Shown: positions 33,252 to 42,978, counted from the stretch's first letter. The stretch: 64,000 bases of DNA from Neorhizobium alkalisoli (GCF_002968635.1 NZ_PVBN01000009.1:1-64000); one strand, 5' to 3'. Numbers and translations are program-made. The notes: generated by a model from the sequence alone, not told the origin.

Positions 33252-34913
33252 ATGTACCGGCCGAGGGAGCCTGAGAACCGACGACCGGCGTCATCGTCCG
33301 TGCCTGCAGGCCAGCGCGGCGGCATGCCCTATCGCGGCTCGCTTCTTGATCGGCTGGACGACGAGCGCTTCCAGGAAACCTACCAGGACGAGAACGATCC
33401 CCGCGCGGGCGACAGGGACGACTACTGGCGTCGTCCGAGCCGGCAACCGCAGCCCGCCCCGCGCCATGCGGAGGAACCGGCCGCGACCTACTCTTCCTCG
33501 TTCAACGGGGTCATAGAAGCGCAGATCCGTAGCCTGTCCGAGATCGGCGTCGGCGACATCCTCTCCTGGCTGCGCAAAGGGCTGCCCTGGATCATTTTCT
33601 TCGTCGTCCTCGGCGTGATTGCAGCCTTTCTTTATTCGGCGACCGCCACGCCGCGCTACACCGTCTATACCGATATCATCATCGATCCTCAGAACCTCAA
33701 CGTCGTGACCGACGACGTGTTTGCTTCGAACCCGCAACGGGACTCCCAGCTTTTGGAGGTGGAAAGCAAACTGCGCGTGCTGACGTCCCGCAATGTCCTG
33801 AAACAGGTCGTCGCGGACATGAACCTGACGCAAGATCCGGAATTCACGAAGCCTAGCGCGCTGGAACCGATGTTCCGTCTGTTCTCCCCCGGCCGTCCGG
33901 CCGGCGATAGGGAGCTCGGCGTGCTGATGGAACTCGGCGAGCGGGTCAAGGCCGCCCGTGAAGAGCGGTCTTTCGTGGTGACGCTTTCCGTATGGTCCGA
34001 GGATCCGGAAAAATCGATCCGGCTCTCCGAGGCGATCGTCCGCGCCTTCGAGACCGAGCTCTTCGAATCGTCCGCCGACAGCGCCGGTCGTGTCGCCGCC
34101 ACGCTCACCAGCCGCCTCGACGAACTTCGCGCCCAGGTGACGGACGCCGAGGAAAAGGTCGCCCAGTTCAAGCGCGACAACAATATCCAGGAATCCAATA
34201 CCGGCGAGCTTGCGAGCAGCCGGATTTCCAGCGCCCTCGACACCCAGGTCCTCGATGCGCAGCAGCGCCTGATCCAGGCTGAAGCGCGCTACAACCAGAT
34301 GCGTTCGGCCGTTGCCGACCGGCGGACGGCGACGGCGACCGTTTTCGATTCTCCCGGAATGCAGACGCTTCGGACCAGCTACAATACTTTGCAGCAGCAG
34401 ATCGGCTCGCTGACGCTTACCTACGGCGCGCGCCATCCGCGGCTGGTCTCGCTGCAGTCCGAAAAAGCCGCCATCGACAAAGCCATAGCCGACGAGGCGA
34501 GCCGCATCCTCGAGACGGCCAAGACCGACGTCGACCAGGCGCGCGTGACGCTGAACCAGCTCCGTGGCAAGGCCGACGCCGAACGTTCCACCGTCTTCAC
34601 CAACAACGATGCGCAGATACGTCTGCGCGAACTGGAACGGGATGCGCGCGCCAAGGCGGCGGTCTACGAAACCTATCTCGGCCGCACGCACCAGATCACC
34701 GAACGCCAGCAAATCGATACCAGCAACGTCCGGGTCATCTCGCCGCCCGTGCCGCCCAAGGCGAAGAGCTGGCCGCCGCGCACGGTCATCCTCCTTGCGG
34801 GCGGCGGTGTCGGCGGCTTCATGCTCGGCACCGGAGTGGCTCTTCTGCTCGGGCTCGCACGACATCTGGGCGATGCCCGCCGCCGCTTCGCTTACACGCA
34901 GAGATACGCTTAA
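33252..34913 (+). CDS. Polysaccharide co-polymerase (Wzz/GumC type) without a kinase domain
   Basis: 553 residues: a 90-residue Arg/Pro/Glu-rich cytoplasmic lead; TM1 (LPWIIFFVVLGVIAAFLYSA); a Wzz domain; a long periplasmic coiled coil (about 280-480); the Pro-rich segment SPPVPPKAKSWPPRTVI; then TM2 and a short tail. This is the layout of chain-length regulators such as ExoP/GumC, but it stops after TM2, so the tyrosine kinase domain of ExoP/Wzc is absent. The ATG at 33252 has GGAGG 6 nt upstream. A 102-bp gap precedes it, so it may have its own promoter. Confidence 0.87.
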   Translation: MYRPREPENRRPASSSVPAGQRGGMPYRGSLLDRLDDERFQETYQDENDPRAGDRDDYWRRPSRQPQPAPRHAEEPAATYSSSFNGVIEAQIRSLSEIGVGDILSWLRKGLPWIIFFVVLGVIAAFLYSATATPRYTVYTDIIIDPQNLNVVTDDVFASNPQRDSQLLEVESKLRVLTSRNVLKQVVADMNLTQDPEFTKPSALEPMFRLFSPGRPAGDRELGVLMELGERVKAAREERSFVVTLSVWSEDPEKSIRLSEAIVRAFETELFESSADSAGRVAATLTSRLDELRAQVTDAEEKVAQFKRDNNIQESNTGELASSRISSALDTQVLDAQQRLIQAEARYNQMRSAVADRRTATATVFDSPGMQTLRTSYNTLQQQIGSLTLTYGARHPRLVSLQSEKAAIDKAIADEASRILETAKTDVDQARVTLNQLRGKADAERSTVFTNNDAQIRLRELERDARAKAAVYETYLGRTHQITERQQIDTSNVRVISPPVPPKAKSWPPRTVILLAGGGVGGFMLGTGVALLLGLARHLGDARRRFAYTQRYA

Positions 34914-34923
34914 GGGGTTGAGC

Positions 34924-36264
34924 ATGCGCAACCCGACAGCCGTAGCGACAGGCCCCGCCGATATCGATCACCGCAACATGATCGGCTCGATGCTGTTCCT
35001 CGGCCTGTTCCTGTTCTTTGCGATATCGATCGACCCCTTCTACGATCTGACCTTGCCCTCGTCGGCGAGTATCGAGACCGACAATTCCAGCCGGCTGAAC
35101 CAGATCCTGTTCATTTTCCTGCCATTCGGTGCGGTTTTGTGCACCATGGCGACCTCCATGCGCAGCACTTTCCTGCAGCCGCGGTGGCTGATGCTGTCGA
35201 TCTTCCTCTGGTTGCTGTTTGTTTCGCTCTTCTCGAACCACGGTTCCAACAGCTTCAAGGCGCTGGTTCTCACCTCGCTGGTGGTCATCGGCGCCAACGC
35301 CAGCGTGCTGCTGCCGCGTTCCGAGACACATTTCGCCAAGCTGCTGGCGATCGGAACGCTCGCCTGCATCGGGCTCTGCTATTACGGCATCGTTTTCCTG
35401 CCGTATCTTTCCATTCACTCGGCGGCCGAGGTCACAGAACCCATGCACGCCGGGCTCTGGCGCGGCTATTTTCCCCACAAGAACAATGCCGCCGCCGCCA
35501 TGGTGCTGTTTGCCTTCTGCGGCATATTCGTCATGCAGGTCTGGTCGCGGCTCGTGGGCCTCGCCATCTTCGCAGGCGCCGCCTGGTTCCTGATGCACAC
35601 CGGCGGCAAGACGGCGTCGGCAATGCTGCCGGCAGTTATTCTGCTCTCCTGGCTGTTCGAGAAATTCCGCTTTCTTCGCATCCCGCTTTCGATAGGCGGC
35701 GTCGCAGCGTTCAACCTGCTTGCCGTCGGTGCCGCAATCTCGCCGGGCCTGAGCGAACTGGTGAAGAGCTTCGGCGTGGATGCCACCTTCACCAACCGCG
35801 CCGATATCTGGCGGATCGCGATCAATGCGATTTCGGAATTCCCGATGACGGGTTTCGGCCTGAAGTCCTTTTGGCGCACCGAGGAACTGGTTTACGGCGG
35901 CCAGGGAATGGCAACCTGGGCAATCTCGGCTTCGCACGCTCACAATTCCTATGTGGAGATCCTGCTTATCGGCGGGATACCCGCCCTCGTGTTTTCGCTG
36001 ATCTGGTTTTTCGCCGTACCGCTGCGGAGTTTTTCGAAGATCACCGCTCAAGGAAAGATGACCCATAGCGGCCGGCTTTTCCTGCGCATCTGGCTTTACA
36101 TGATATTCACCACCTGCCTCGAAAGTCTCTTCTACGAAAGTTCCTCGGGCTACATTGTCGGCTGGTTCCTGTTCTGCATGGCACTCTTCGGAATCCGCTA
36201 CGAAGCCAATGCCGTCCATATCGAGGAGAGATCGTTGGAAAGAGGAAAAGAGGCCCATGCCTGA
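34924..36264 (+). CDS. Polysaccharide polymerase/O-antigen ligase family membrane protein (Wzy/ExoQ-like)
   Basis: A 446-residue membrane protein with about 10-12 spans. The periplasmic-loop segment GLWRGYFPHKNNAAAAMVLF is the Wzy_C/O-antigen ligase hallmark (xxFxHKNxxA), and NRADIWRIAINAISEFPMTG is the second conserved loop. It probably joins repeat units into the polymer. AAGGGG lies 6 nt before the ATG, 10 bp after the co-polymerase gene. Its stop overlaps the deacetylase gene by 8 nt. Confidence 0.85.
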   Translation: MRNPTAVATGPADIDHRNMIGSMLFLGLFLFFAISIDPFYDLTLPSSASIETDNSSRLNQILFIFLPFGAVLCTMATSMRSTFLQPRWLMLSIFLWLLFVSLFSNHGSNSFKALVLTSLVVIGANASVLLPRSETHFAKLLAIGTLACIGLCYYGIVFLPYLSIHSAAEVTEPMHAGLWRGYFPHKNNAAAAMVLFAFCGIFVMQVWSRLVGLAIFAGAAWFLMHTGGKTASAMLPAVILLSWLFEKFRFLRIPLSIGGVAAFNLLAVGAAISPGLSELVKSFGVDATFTNRADIWRIAINAISEFPMTGFGLKSFWRTEELVYGGQGMATWAISASHAHNSYVEILLIGGIPALVFSLIWFFAVPLRSFSKITAQGKMTHSGRLFLRIWLYMIFTTCLESLFYESSSGYIVGWFLFCMALFGIRYEANAVHIEERSLERGKEAHA

Positions 36265-37030
36265 CGCATTCAAGGCAATGGAGGGATTGATCGATCGGAT
36301 AAGCAATCGGCTTATCTGGAAGATGGCCCGGCGGACGCGTACCGTCGCAACCGACGTGCCGATCATCTCCTTCACCTTCGATGACGTACCGGATACCGCC
36401 TTGACCAACGGCGCCTCCATCCTCGAAAAATATGACGCTTCCGGCACCTTCTACATCGCCGGCGGCCTTGAAGGGCGCGTGGAGCCGGACCGCAGGCTGA
36501 TCAGCGGCGACGGCTGTCTCGAACTCTTCCGGCGCGGCCACGAGATCGGCAGCCACACCTTCACGCACCACCCGCTCCGTTCCTACGGCAAATCGCTTTC
36601 GGCGGATCTTGAGAGAAATGCCGACTACCTCCGCGACGCCGGCATTACCCGCCCCGTCAGCAATTTTGCCTTTCCCTACAATGCCGCCTGGCCGCCTGCC
36701 CGCCGCGAACTCGCCAGGAGATATCAGACCTGTCGCGGTGCCGGCGAGGCCATCAATCGCGGTCCGGTAGACCCATTGATGCTGCAGTCGGTGGAGATCC
36801 GCCAGCCCGAGGACCATGTGCGCGGACTGACGGCCTGGATAGACGATGCCGTGAAGAACCCGGGATGGCTCATTTTCTTCACCCATGACATTGCCGAAAC
36901 CCCGACCCCTTACGGCTGCACGCCGGGGGCTTTCGAGCATCTGGTGGGCTATGCCCGCAAACGCGGCTGCAGCATCCTGACCGTCGAGGCGGCGACGCGC
37001 ACCCTCGGTTGGGAGGCCTCTGCCCAATGA
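36257..37030 (+). CDS. Polysaccharide deacetylase (NodB/CE4 family)
   Basis: 257 residues with the CE4 motifs: SFTFDDVPD (catalytic base and metal Asp) and HEIGSHTFTHHPL (metal His pair), plus FAFPYNAAW and WLIFFTHDI later on. It removes N- or O-acetyl groups from a glycan. No signal peptide is visible, so it probably acts on cytoplasmic lipid-linked intermediates, or is exported without a classical signal. Its start overlaps the polymerase gene and its stop overlaps the glycosyltransferase gene, both in frame-coupled fashion. Confidence 0.87.
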   Translation: MPDAFKAMEGLIDRISNRLIWKMARRTRTVATDVPIISFTFDDVPDTALTNGASILEKYDASGTFYIAGGLEGRVEPDRRLISGDGCLELFRRGHEIGSHTFTHHPLRSYGKSLSADLERNADYLRDAGITRPVSNFAFPYNAAWPPARRELARRYQTCRGAGEAINRGPVDPLMLQSVEIRQPEDHVRGLTAWIDDAVKNPGWLIFFTHDIAETPTPYGCTPGAFEHLVGYARKRGCSILTVEAATRTLGWEASAQ

Positions 37031-38277
37031 ATGTCCATACGACAGCCGTGGCGGTGCCTCGCCTCCTGAACATCAACAACTACTTCTACCGGCGCGGCGG
37101 TGCAGAAACCGTCTTCTTCGACCATACGGCGCTCTTTGAGGAAATCGGTTGGGATGTCGTGCCTTTCGCCATGCAGCACGAGAATAACCTCCCCTCGCCC
37201 TGGTCCGACTATTTCGTCTCGGAGATCGAATATGGCCGCGAGATCGGGCTGAAGGACAAGGTCCTGCAGGCGACCAAGGTCATCTATTCCTTCGAGGCCC
37301 AACGGAATCTGAAGCGCCTCATCGACAAGACACGGCCCGATGTGGCCCACGCCCACAACATCTATCACCACATTTCGCCCGCGATCTTTTCCACCCTGAA
37401 AGATGCCGGCGTGCCGGTGGTGATGACGGCCCACGACCTCAAGCTCGCTTGCCCTTCCTACAAGATGCTGCGCGACGGCCGCATCTGCGAGGACTGCAAG
37501 GGCGGTCGGATCCATAACGTGGTGGTTAATCGCTGCGTCAAGGATTCGCTGCAGCTGAGCGCAGTGGTCTTCGCCGAGACGCTCCTGCATCGGTCGCTCG
37601 GGCTCTATCGCAACAAGGTCGACCGGATCGTGGTGCCGAGCCGCTTCTACCGCGAAAAGCTGATCGAATGGGGCTGGCCGGCCGAAAAACTCGTTCATGT
37701 CCCGAATTTCGTGGACGTCGACCGGTTTTCCACGACATGGCACGAGAGCGATTATTTCGTGTTCGCCGGACGCCTGGCCCCGGAAAAAGGCATCGCCACG
37801 CTGATCCGCGCCGCAGCCAAGGCACGGCAGAAGCTGATCATAGCCGGAACTGGGCCGGAAGAGGCCGCTCTCAAGGCGCTTGCCCGATCCGCTGGGGCGG
37901 AGGTCGTCTTCGCGGGCCATCTGTCGGGAGACGTCCTGTTTCGCCTCATCGGCCAGTCTCTCGCGCTCGTCCTGCCTTCGGAATGGTACGAGAATGCACC
38001 GATCAGCATCCTGGAAGCCTATGCGCTGGGACGTCCGGTCATCGGCGCTGCGATCGGCGGCATCCCGGAAATGGTCCGCGAAAGAGAAACCGGGCTCACC
38101 GCCGCCCCCGGCTCGGTCGATGACCTGGCAAGAACACTCGCCGACCTCGCCGCTCGGTCGGTGAAGGAACGGGCACAGATGGGACAGGCCGGTCGTGCCT
38201 GGATTTCCAACGAATTCTCGCGCGCGGCCTACCGGCAACGGATGTTTGATCTTTACCAATCCCTTATCCGCCGCTGA
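37027..38277 (+). CDS. Glycosyltransferase family 4
   Basis: A 416-residue GT-B glycosyltransferase. The donor domain shows FAGRLAPEKGIATLIRAAAK and the GT4 E-x7-E motif region APISILEAYALGRPVI; the N-terminal half opens with NINNYFYRRGGAETVFF. A Cys-bearing segment (ACPSYKMLRDGRICEDCKGG) in the N-domain is common in this GT4 subgroup. It transfers a sugar to a lipid-linked intermediate. It overlaps the deacetylase stop by 4 nt. Sugar specificity is unknown. Confidence 0.88.
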   Translation: MNVHTTAVAVPRLLNINNYFYRRGGAETVFFDHTALFEEIGWDVVPFAMQHENNLPSPWSDYFVSEIEYGREIGLKDKVLQATKVIYSFEAQRNLKRLIDKTRPDVAHAHNIYHHISPAIFSTLKDAGVPVVMTAHDLKLACPSYKMLRDGRICEDCKGGRIHNVVVNRCVKDSLQLSAVVFAETLLHRSLGLYRNKVDRIVVPSRFYREKLIEWGWPAEKLVHVPNFVDVDRFSTTWHESDYFVFAGRLAPEKGIATLIRAAAKARQKLIIAGTGPEEAALKALARSAGAEVVFAGHLSGDVLFRLIGQSLALVLPSEWYENAPISILEAYALGRPVIGAAIGGIPEMVRERETGLTAAPGSVDDLARTLADLAARSVKERAQMGQAGRAWISNEFSRAAYRQRMFDLYQSLIRR

Positions 38278-38439
38278 ACGGGAAAAGCCCGATCCCGAAA
38301 CCGGTCAGCCGTCCAAAAATTTTTTCGCCGCTTTGCTCAAGAACCGCACAACTCCTTTAAAATCTTAACTTTTTTCTTACCGGTATGAGAAGGTTCCTTC
38401 CATAGAACGGCATCAGGAAATGAATTTCTGGTGCCGGTG

Positions 38440-39819
38440 ATGGACGAGAACACCAATACTCCGCAGAAGCGGCATGCGCAGTCCGCCCGGACGCGCCCGG
38501 GCGACATCACGTCGCTCGAACACATCCCTGCGCAGCTGCTGCAGGCCCAGGCTGTTTCGCACAGCGATCAAGCCGGGCAGAGCCGCATCGAGCGCGTCGT
38601 TCTGAGCCAGACGCCCCGGCTGTCGCCGGTGCTGCCGGACATCGGATCCACTCCCGGCATTCGTATCGGCCGGGAATCCGTTCGGCGCCGCGTCATGATG
38701 CTTGGCCTTCGGGGCATACCGAATGTGCAGGGCGGCATTGAAAAGCATGTCGAAATGCTGAGCCAGGAACTCGCGGCCCGCGGTTGGGATGTCGAGGTGC
38801 TTGCCCGCCGCCAATACCTGCCCGACCCGACCGTGGCGGGCTGGCGCGGCATTCGCGTAACGCCTCTCTGGGCGCCGAAGTCGATGCTTCTGGAGGCCTT
38901 CGTTCACACCCTGGCCGGCGTTCTCTACGCCGCCATCCGCCGCCCCGATATTCTTCATATCCACGCGGTTGGCCCGGGCCTGCTCGCACCGCTCGCCCGT
39001 CTGCTCGGGCTGAAGGTCGTCATGACCCACCACGGATACGATTACGACCGCGAGAAGTGGAGTATTACGGCAAAGCGGGTGCTGAAGCTCGGCGAACGGC
39101 TCGCCATGCGGTTCGCGAACGCCAGGATCGCAGTGTCGCGCGACGTGACGGAAACCATGAAAAGCCGCTATGGCGCGGATGTGGCCCATATTCCGAATGG
39201 CGTGACGGTGACGCCGAGCCTGGTCGGCAAAGCGACGCTGGACCGGTTTGGCCTGCAACGCCGCCGCTACATCGTCATGGTCGCCCGTTTCGTGCCGGAA
39301 AAGCGCCAGACGGATCTGATCGCCGCCTTTGGAAAATTGAAGCAGACCGACTGGAAACTGGTCCTGGTGGGTGGCGCCGATCACAAAGGCATGGCCTATG
39401 CCAAGGAAATCGAGGCGGCCGCGGCCCGGGTGCCCGATGTCGTGCTGACCGGGTTCCAGAGCGGTGAAGACCTTGCCGCGCTCTTTTCCCAGGCCGGCCT
39501 CTTCGTTCTGCCCTCGCTTCACGAGGGCATGCCGATTTCGCTTCTTGAAGCCATGAGCTATGGATTGCCTGTGCTGGCAAGCGACATCGTTGCCAATCAC
39601 GAGGTCGATCTGCCGCCCGAGGACTATTTCCCGCCCGGCGATGTCGACGCCCTTGCCAGAGCCCTGGAGCGCAAGATGGCCGAGCCTTTCGGTCAGGAGG
39701 TCGCCCTGTCGCGCATCCGCAAGGTGGAACAGACCTATGCCTGGCCATCCATCACCCGAAGCACGTTGGCGATCTACCACTCGGTTGCGACGCGGAAGAA
39801 GGTGAAGGAACTGCTGTGA
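38440..39819 (+). CDS. Glycosyltransferase family 4 with a long N-terminal extension
   Basis: 459 residues. The first 75 are low-complexity and not part of the fold; the enzyme then begins RRVMMLGLRGIPNVQGGIEK. Donor-site segments are IVMVARFVPEKRQTDLIAAF and SLHEGMPISLLEAMSYGLPV (GT4 E-x7-E). The start is uncertain: GTG at 38431 and ATG at 38440 are both weakly supported. A 162-bp AT-richer gap (38278-38439) precedes it, the longest break in the cluster, and could hold a promoter. Its stop overlaps the next start (GTGA at 39816-39819). Confidence 0.85.
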   Translation: MDENTNTPQKRHAQSARTRPGDITSLEHIPAQLLQAQAVSHSDQAGQSRIERVVLSQTPRLSPVLPDIGSTPGIRIGRESVRRRVMMLGLRGIPNVQGGIEKHVEMLSQELAARGWDVEVLARRQYLPDPTVAGWRGIRVTPLWAPKSMLLEAFVHTLAGVLYAAIRRPDILHIHAVGPGLLAPLARLLGLKVVMTHHGYDYDREKWSITAKRVLKLGERLAMRFANARIAVSRDVTETMKSRYGADVAHIPNGVTVTPSLVGKATLDRFGLQRRRYIVMVARFVPEKRQTDLIAAFGKLKQTDWKLVLVGGADHKGMAYAKEIEAAAARVPDVVLTGFQSGEDLAALFSQAGLFVLPSLHEGMPISLLEAMSYGLPVLASDIVANHEVDLPPEDYFPPGDVDALARALERKMAEPFGQEVALSRIRKVEQTYAWPSITRSTLAIYHSVATRKKVKELL

Positions 39820-40883
39820 GCGTATCGGTCATCATCAAGACGCTGAACGAAGAGAAACGGATTGCCCGCACGATCGAATTCGCACTCGCCGGTCTGCCCG
39901 GCGGGCAAGGCGAGGTGATCGTTGCAGACAGCGGCTCGGCGGATTCAACGATAGAGATTGCATCCCGTTATCCGGTTCGGATCGTCCAGATCCAAAACCC
40001 TGCCCGCCCGAGCTGCGGCATCGGCCCGCAGCTGGGCTTCCAGTATGCGCGGCATGAGTTCATCTGCCTGCTCGACGGCGACATGGATCTCGATCCCGCA
40101 TTTCTGTCCGCAGCGACCGCCTATCTGAACGCCCACACCAGAGCGGGCGGTGTGACCGGCCATGTCGAGGAAATGATGCTCGACAATCTGGAATATACCC
40201 GTCGGGTCCAGCGAAACGCCCCGGAAAACCGCATCGGCACCATCGACAGGATGAACGGCGGCGGGCTTTACCGCTGCACTGCGATCGAAAGCATCGGTTA
40301 TCTGACGGACCGCAACCTGCACGGTTACGAAGAGTTCGACCTCGGCATCCGGTTGCGCAACGCCGACTGGGACCTTTACAGGCTCGACCGCCGCTTCGTC
40401 CGCCACTATGGCCACAGCGTCAATTCCTACCGCCTTCTCGTCCGGCGCTGGAAGACCAAATATCTTTTCGGGGTCGGGGAACTGCTGCGGGCCTCGTCGG
40501 GAAAACCCTATTTCCGCCAGATGCTGCGGGAATTGCCGGAACTGAAACTCTGGGCGCTGGTCGCGGGCTGGATTCTCTTCTCGCTCGGATTGATGATTGC
40601 CATCCCGGACAAGCTTGCCGCGCTTGCGGTGGTGCTGGGCCTGTTCGCAAGCGTCGTCGCGCTGATGTCCTGGCGAAAGGGAGGGCTGTCGCTCGGGCTT
40701 TACACCGTCGTCGCCTGGCTGTTCCATACGGCAGCGGTGCCCTTCGGCTTTTTCGCCCCGCGACGCGATCCTCGTGGATGGGTGGAGAGCCGTGAGTTCG
40801 GAGACACTGATGAAAAGACTGATCCGCGCCCTGGCAGCGACACTCGCGCTCACGGCTTCGGCGCCCGTAGCCTGGCCGGCTGA
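39816..40883 (+). CDS. Glycosyltransferase family 2, membrane-bound
   Basis: 355 residues. A GT-A domain opens VSVIIKTLNEEKRIARTIEF and has the first Asp in VIVADSGSAD and the metal motif CLLDGDMDLD. Three hydrophobic segments follow (about 245-330), anchoring it in the inner membrane. The GTG start overlaps the previous stop. The last 25 codons overlap the start of the downstream glycosidase gene in another frame by 74 bp, an unusually long overlap. Confidence 0.86.
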   Translation: MSVSVIIKTLNEEKRIARTIEFALAGLPGGQGEVIVADSGSADSTIEIASRYPVRIVQIQNPARPSCGIGPQLGFQYARHEFICLLDGDMDLDPAFLSAATAYLNAHTRAGGVTGHVEEMMLDNLEYTRRVQRNAPENRIGTIDRMNGGGLYRCTAIESIGYLTDRNLHGYEEFDLGIRLRNADWDLYRLDRRFVRHYGHSVNSYRLLVRRWKTKYLFGVGELLRASSGKPYFRQMLRELPELKLWALVAGWILFSLGLMIAIPDKLAALAVVLGLFASVVALMSWRKGGLSLGLYTVVAWLFHTAAVPFGFFAPRRDPRGWVESREFGDTDEKTDPRPGSDTRAHGFGARSLAG

Positions 40884-42978
40884 CTGGCTTCCTGTCCGCG
40901 AGATATCGCTGGCCGTTGAGCCCGGTAGTCCACTCGATTTTTCCGGCCTCCTCCCGAACGGCTCCATCGACGCAAACAGCCGCCTCGTCGTCGGCACGGA
41001 CGGCCATCTGGCGACAGCCGGCGCACCGGATGCACAGGCCCGCATGCTCTGCGCTTCGCTCGCCTGGAGCCCGGCATCCGGCGGCTTCCCGAACCATGCG
41101 GACGCCGATGCCTATGCACGGCAGCTCGCCATGCATGGCTATAATATCGCCCGCCTCCATTTTACCGATGCGGCCCTGATGTTCGGCCGGCAGAAGGATT
41201 TCGATTTCGATCCGGAGACCCTCGACCGCATCCACTATCTGATGGCCGCGCTGAAGAAGAACGGCATCTACTGGATGGTCGACGGGCTGACCTCCTGGCG
41301 CGGCGGTTCCGGCGCCTACGACGATCGCTGGGATCCGTCGGAAGGCCTCAAGCTGGAGGTGAGCTATGAGGAAAAGGCCTTTGCCCACTGGAAAAGGCTG
41401 GCCACGGATTTCCTCACCCGGGTCAATCCCTATACCGGTATTGCGCCGATCCGCGACGAGGCCCTCGGCCTCGTAATCCTGGTCAACGAAAACAGCATGG
41501 AATTCGAGACGGTCGTCCATGACAGGATCGGCCGGCCTTACCCGGACAGCCTGCGCCAGCCGTTCAACACCTGGCTGCGCAAGCGCTACGGCTCGACGCA
41601 AGCGCTACGGACCGCATGGCCCGACCTTCGGGCTAACGAGCGACTGGAAAACGCCTCCGTACGCCTGCCCACCGACCGGTATGTCGACAGCCCCCGGCTG
41701 CGCGACCTGCAGGCCTTCTTCGTCGAGACCGAGCGCGGGACCATGGCCCGCATGACGGAGGTGCTGCGGGACCTCGGCTATCGCGGCCTCATCAGCGACT
41801 ACAACAACTGGCCGACGGTGCAGACGGGCCTGACCCGCCAGAACCTTCAAGCCGTCACCATGAACACCTATCACGATAGCGTAAACAGCTACGAACCCGG
41901 CGCGAAGATCGAAAACAGGAGTTCGCTTGCCGACGCCGGCGCATATATGCGCGTCGCCGCCGCGAGCCGCTGGCTCGGCAAGCCTTTCGGCATCACGGAA
42001 TACGATCACCTGTTCTGGAGCAGATATCGATACGAGGCCGGACTCGTGATGCCGGCCTACGCGGCGTTGCAGGGCTGGGATATGCTTTGCCGCCACGGCC
42101 ATGGCCCGATCGCCTTGCAATATGGCGAACCTTTTCCTCACAAGCGCGCGATGTTGCCCTATGCGATCGCCCTCGACCCGGTCGCCCGCGCCGGCGAAAC
42201 ACTTGCAGCACTCCTTTTCCGGCGCGGAGATGTCAAAGCCTCGTCCAACAGCATTCCTTTCCTCGTCCGGGGCGAGGAGGATCTGAGCGACGACATGCAG
42301 GCGGCCGAGCCGGATACCCTGACCATATTGTCGCTGGTCTCCCGTATCGGCCTCCGACAATCCGATGGGCTGCGCGAGCCCCTTGCGGTCAATCAGCCAC
42401 GGAGCGAGACGGATGCAGGCAAGCTGCTGGCCGCGCTGGCCGACGCCGGCCTGCTGCCGAAAAACAATCGCACCGATCCATCCGCCGGAATTTTCCAAAG
42501 CGATACCGGCGAACTGCTGCTCGACAGCAAGAAACTCCGCCTGACATTGTCGACGCCCCGCACGGAAGCGGCCGCTTTCGCTACCCTGGAAACCCCTGCC
42601 GATCTCGGAACCGTGCGGATCGAACGCGGCGACGGAGGTGCGCTCTTCGCCGCCTCCGCTCTCGATGAAGCCGCTTCGCTCGCGGCAAGCAAACGCATGC
42701 TGCTGATCTTTGCAACCGACGCCCGCAACAGCAACATGCGCTTCAGGGATCCGCAGGAGAAGGTGATCGAGGACTTCGGGACTTTGCCGGTATTGATCCG
42801 CAAAGGTGTGCTATCGGTCGAGTTCAGGAACCGGTCCGGCCGCTGGCGGCTTTCCCCGGTGGGCCTTGACGGCGTCCTACAGCCGCCGCTCCGCAGCGGA
42901 AACGGACCGATGCATTTCGACCTCACGAACGACGCGCCGGCAGGCCCGACGACATTCTTCCTGCTCGAGACGGACTGA
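40810..42978 (+). CDS. Secreted glycosidase, cellulase/GH-A clan-like, ending the polysaccharide cluster
   Basis: 722 residues with a signal peptide (MKRLIRALAATLALTASAPV then AWPAD). The fold resembles clan-A (beta/alpha)8 glycosidases: LVILVNENSMEF would carry the acid/base Glu and FGITEYDHLFW the nucleophile. A C-terminal beta-rich region (from about 560) may bind sugar. I infer a role in trimming or releasing the polymer made by the neighbouring genes, as secreted glycanases do in other exopolysaccharide clusters. The ATG at 40810 has GGAG 6 nt upstream and lies inside the preceding gene. The GH family number is not certain. Confidence 0.75.
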   Translation: MKRLIRALAATLALTASAPVAWPADWLPVREISLAVEPGSPLDFSGLLPNGSIDANSRLVVGTDGHLATAGAPDAQARMLCASLAWSPASGGFPNHADADAYARQLAMHGYNIARLHFTDAALMFGRQKDFDFDPETLDRIHYLMAALKKNGIYWMVDGLTSWRGGSGAYDDRWDPSEGLKLEVSYEEKAFAHWKRLATDFLTRVNPYTGIAPIRDEALGLVILVNENSMEFETVVHDRIGRPYPDSLRQPFNTWLRKRYGSTQALRTAWPDLRANERLENASVRLPTDRYVDSPRLRDLQAFFVETERGTMARMTEVLRDLGYRGLISDYNNWPTVQTGLTRQNLQAVTMNTYHDSVNSYEPGAKIENRSSLADAGAYMRVAAASRWLGKPFGITEYDHLFWSRYRYEAGLVMPAYAALQGWDMLCRHGHGPIALQYGEPFPHKRAMLPYAIALDPVARAGETLAALLFRRGDVKASSNSIPFLVRGEEDLSDDMQAAEPDTLTILSLVSRIGLRQSDGLREPLAVNQPRSETDAGKLLAALADAGLLPKNNRTDPSAGIFQSDTGELLLDSKKLRLTLSTPRTEAAAFATLETPADLGTVRIERGDGGALFAASALDEAASLAASKRMLLIFATDARNSNMRFRDPQEKVIEDFGTLPVLIRKGVLSVEFRNRSGRWRLSPVGLDGVLQPPLRSGNGPMHFDLTNDAPAGPTTFFLLETD

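Noticed and set aside
33291..36447. Two long minus-strand frames (546 and 542 codons) opposite the co-polymerase and polymerase genes
   Set aside because: Same artefact: the plus-strand products show clear family features and ribosome sites, while the antisense products are low-complexity and charged.
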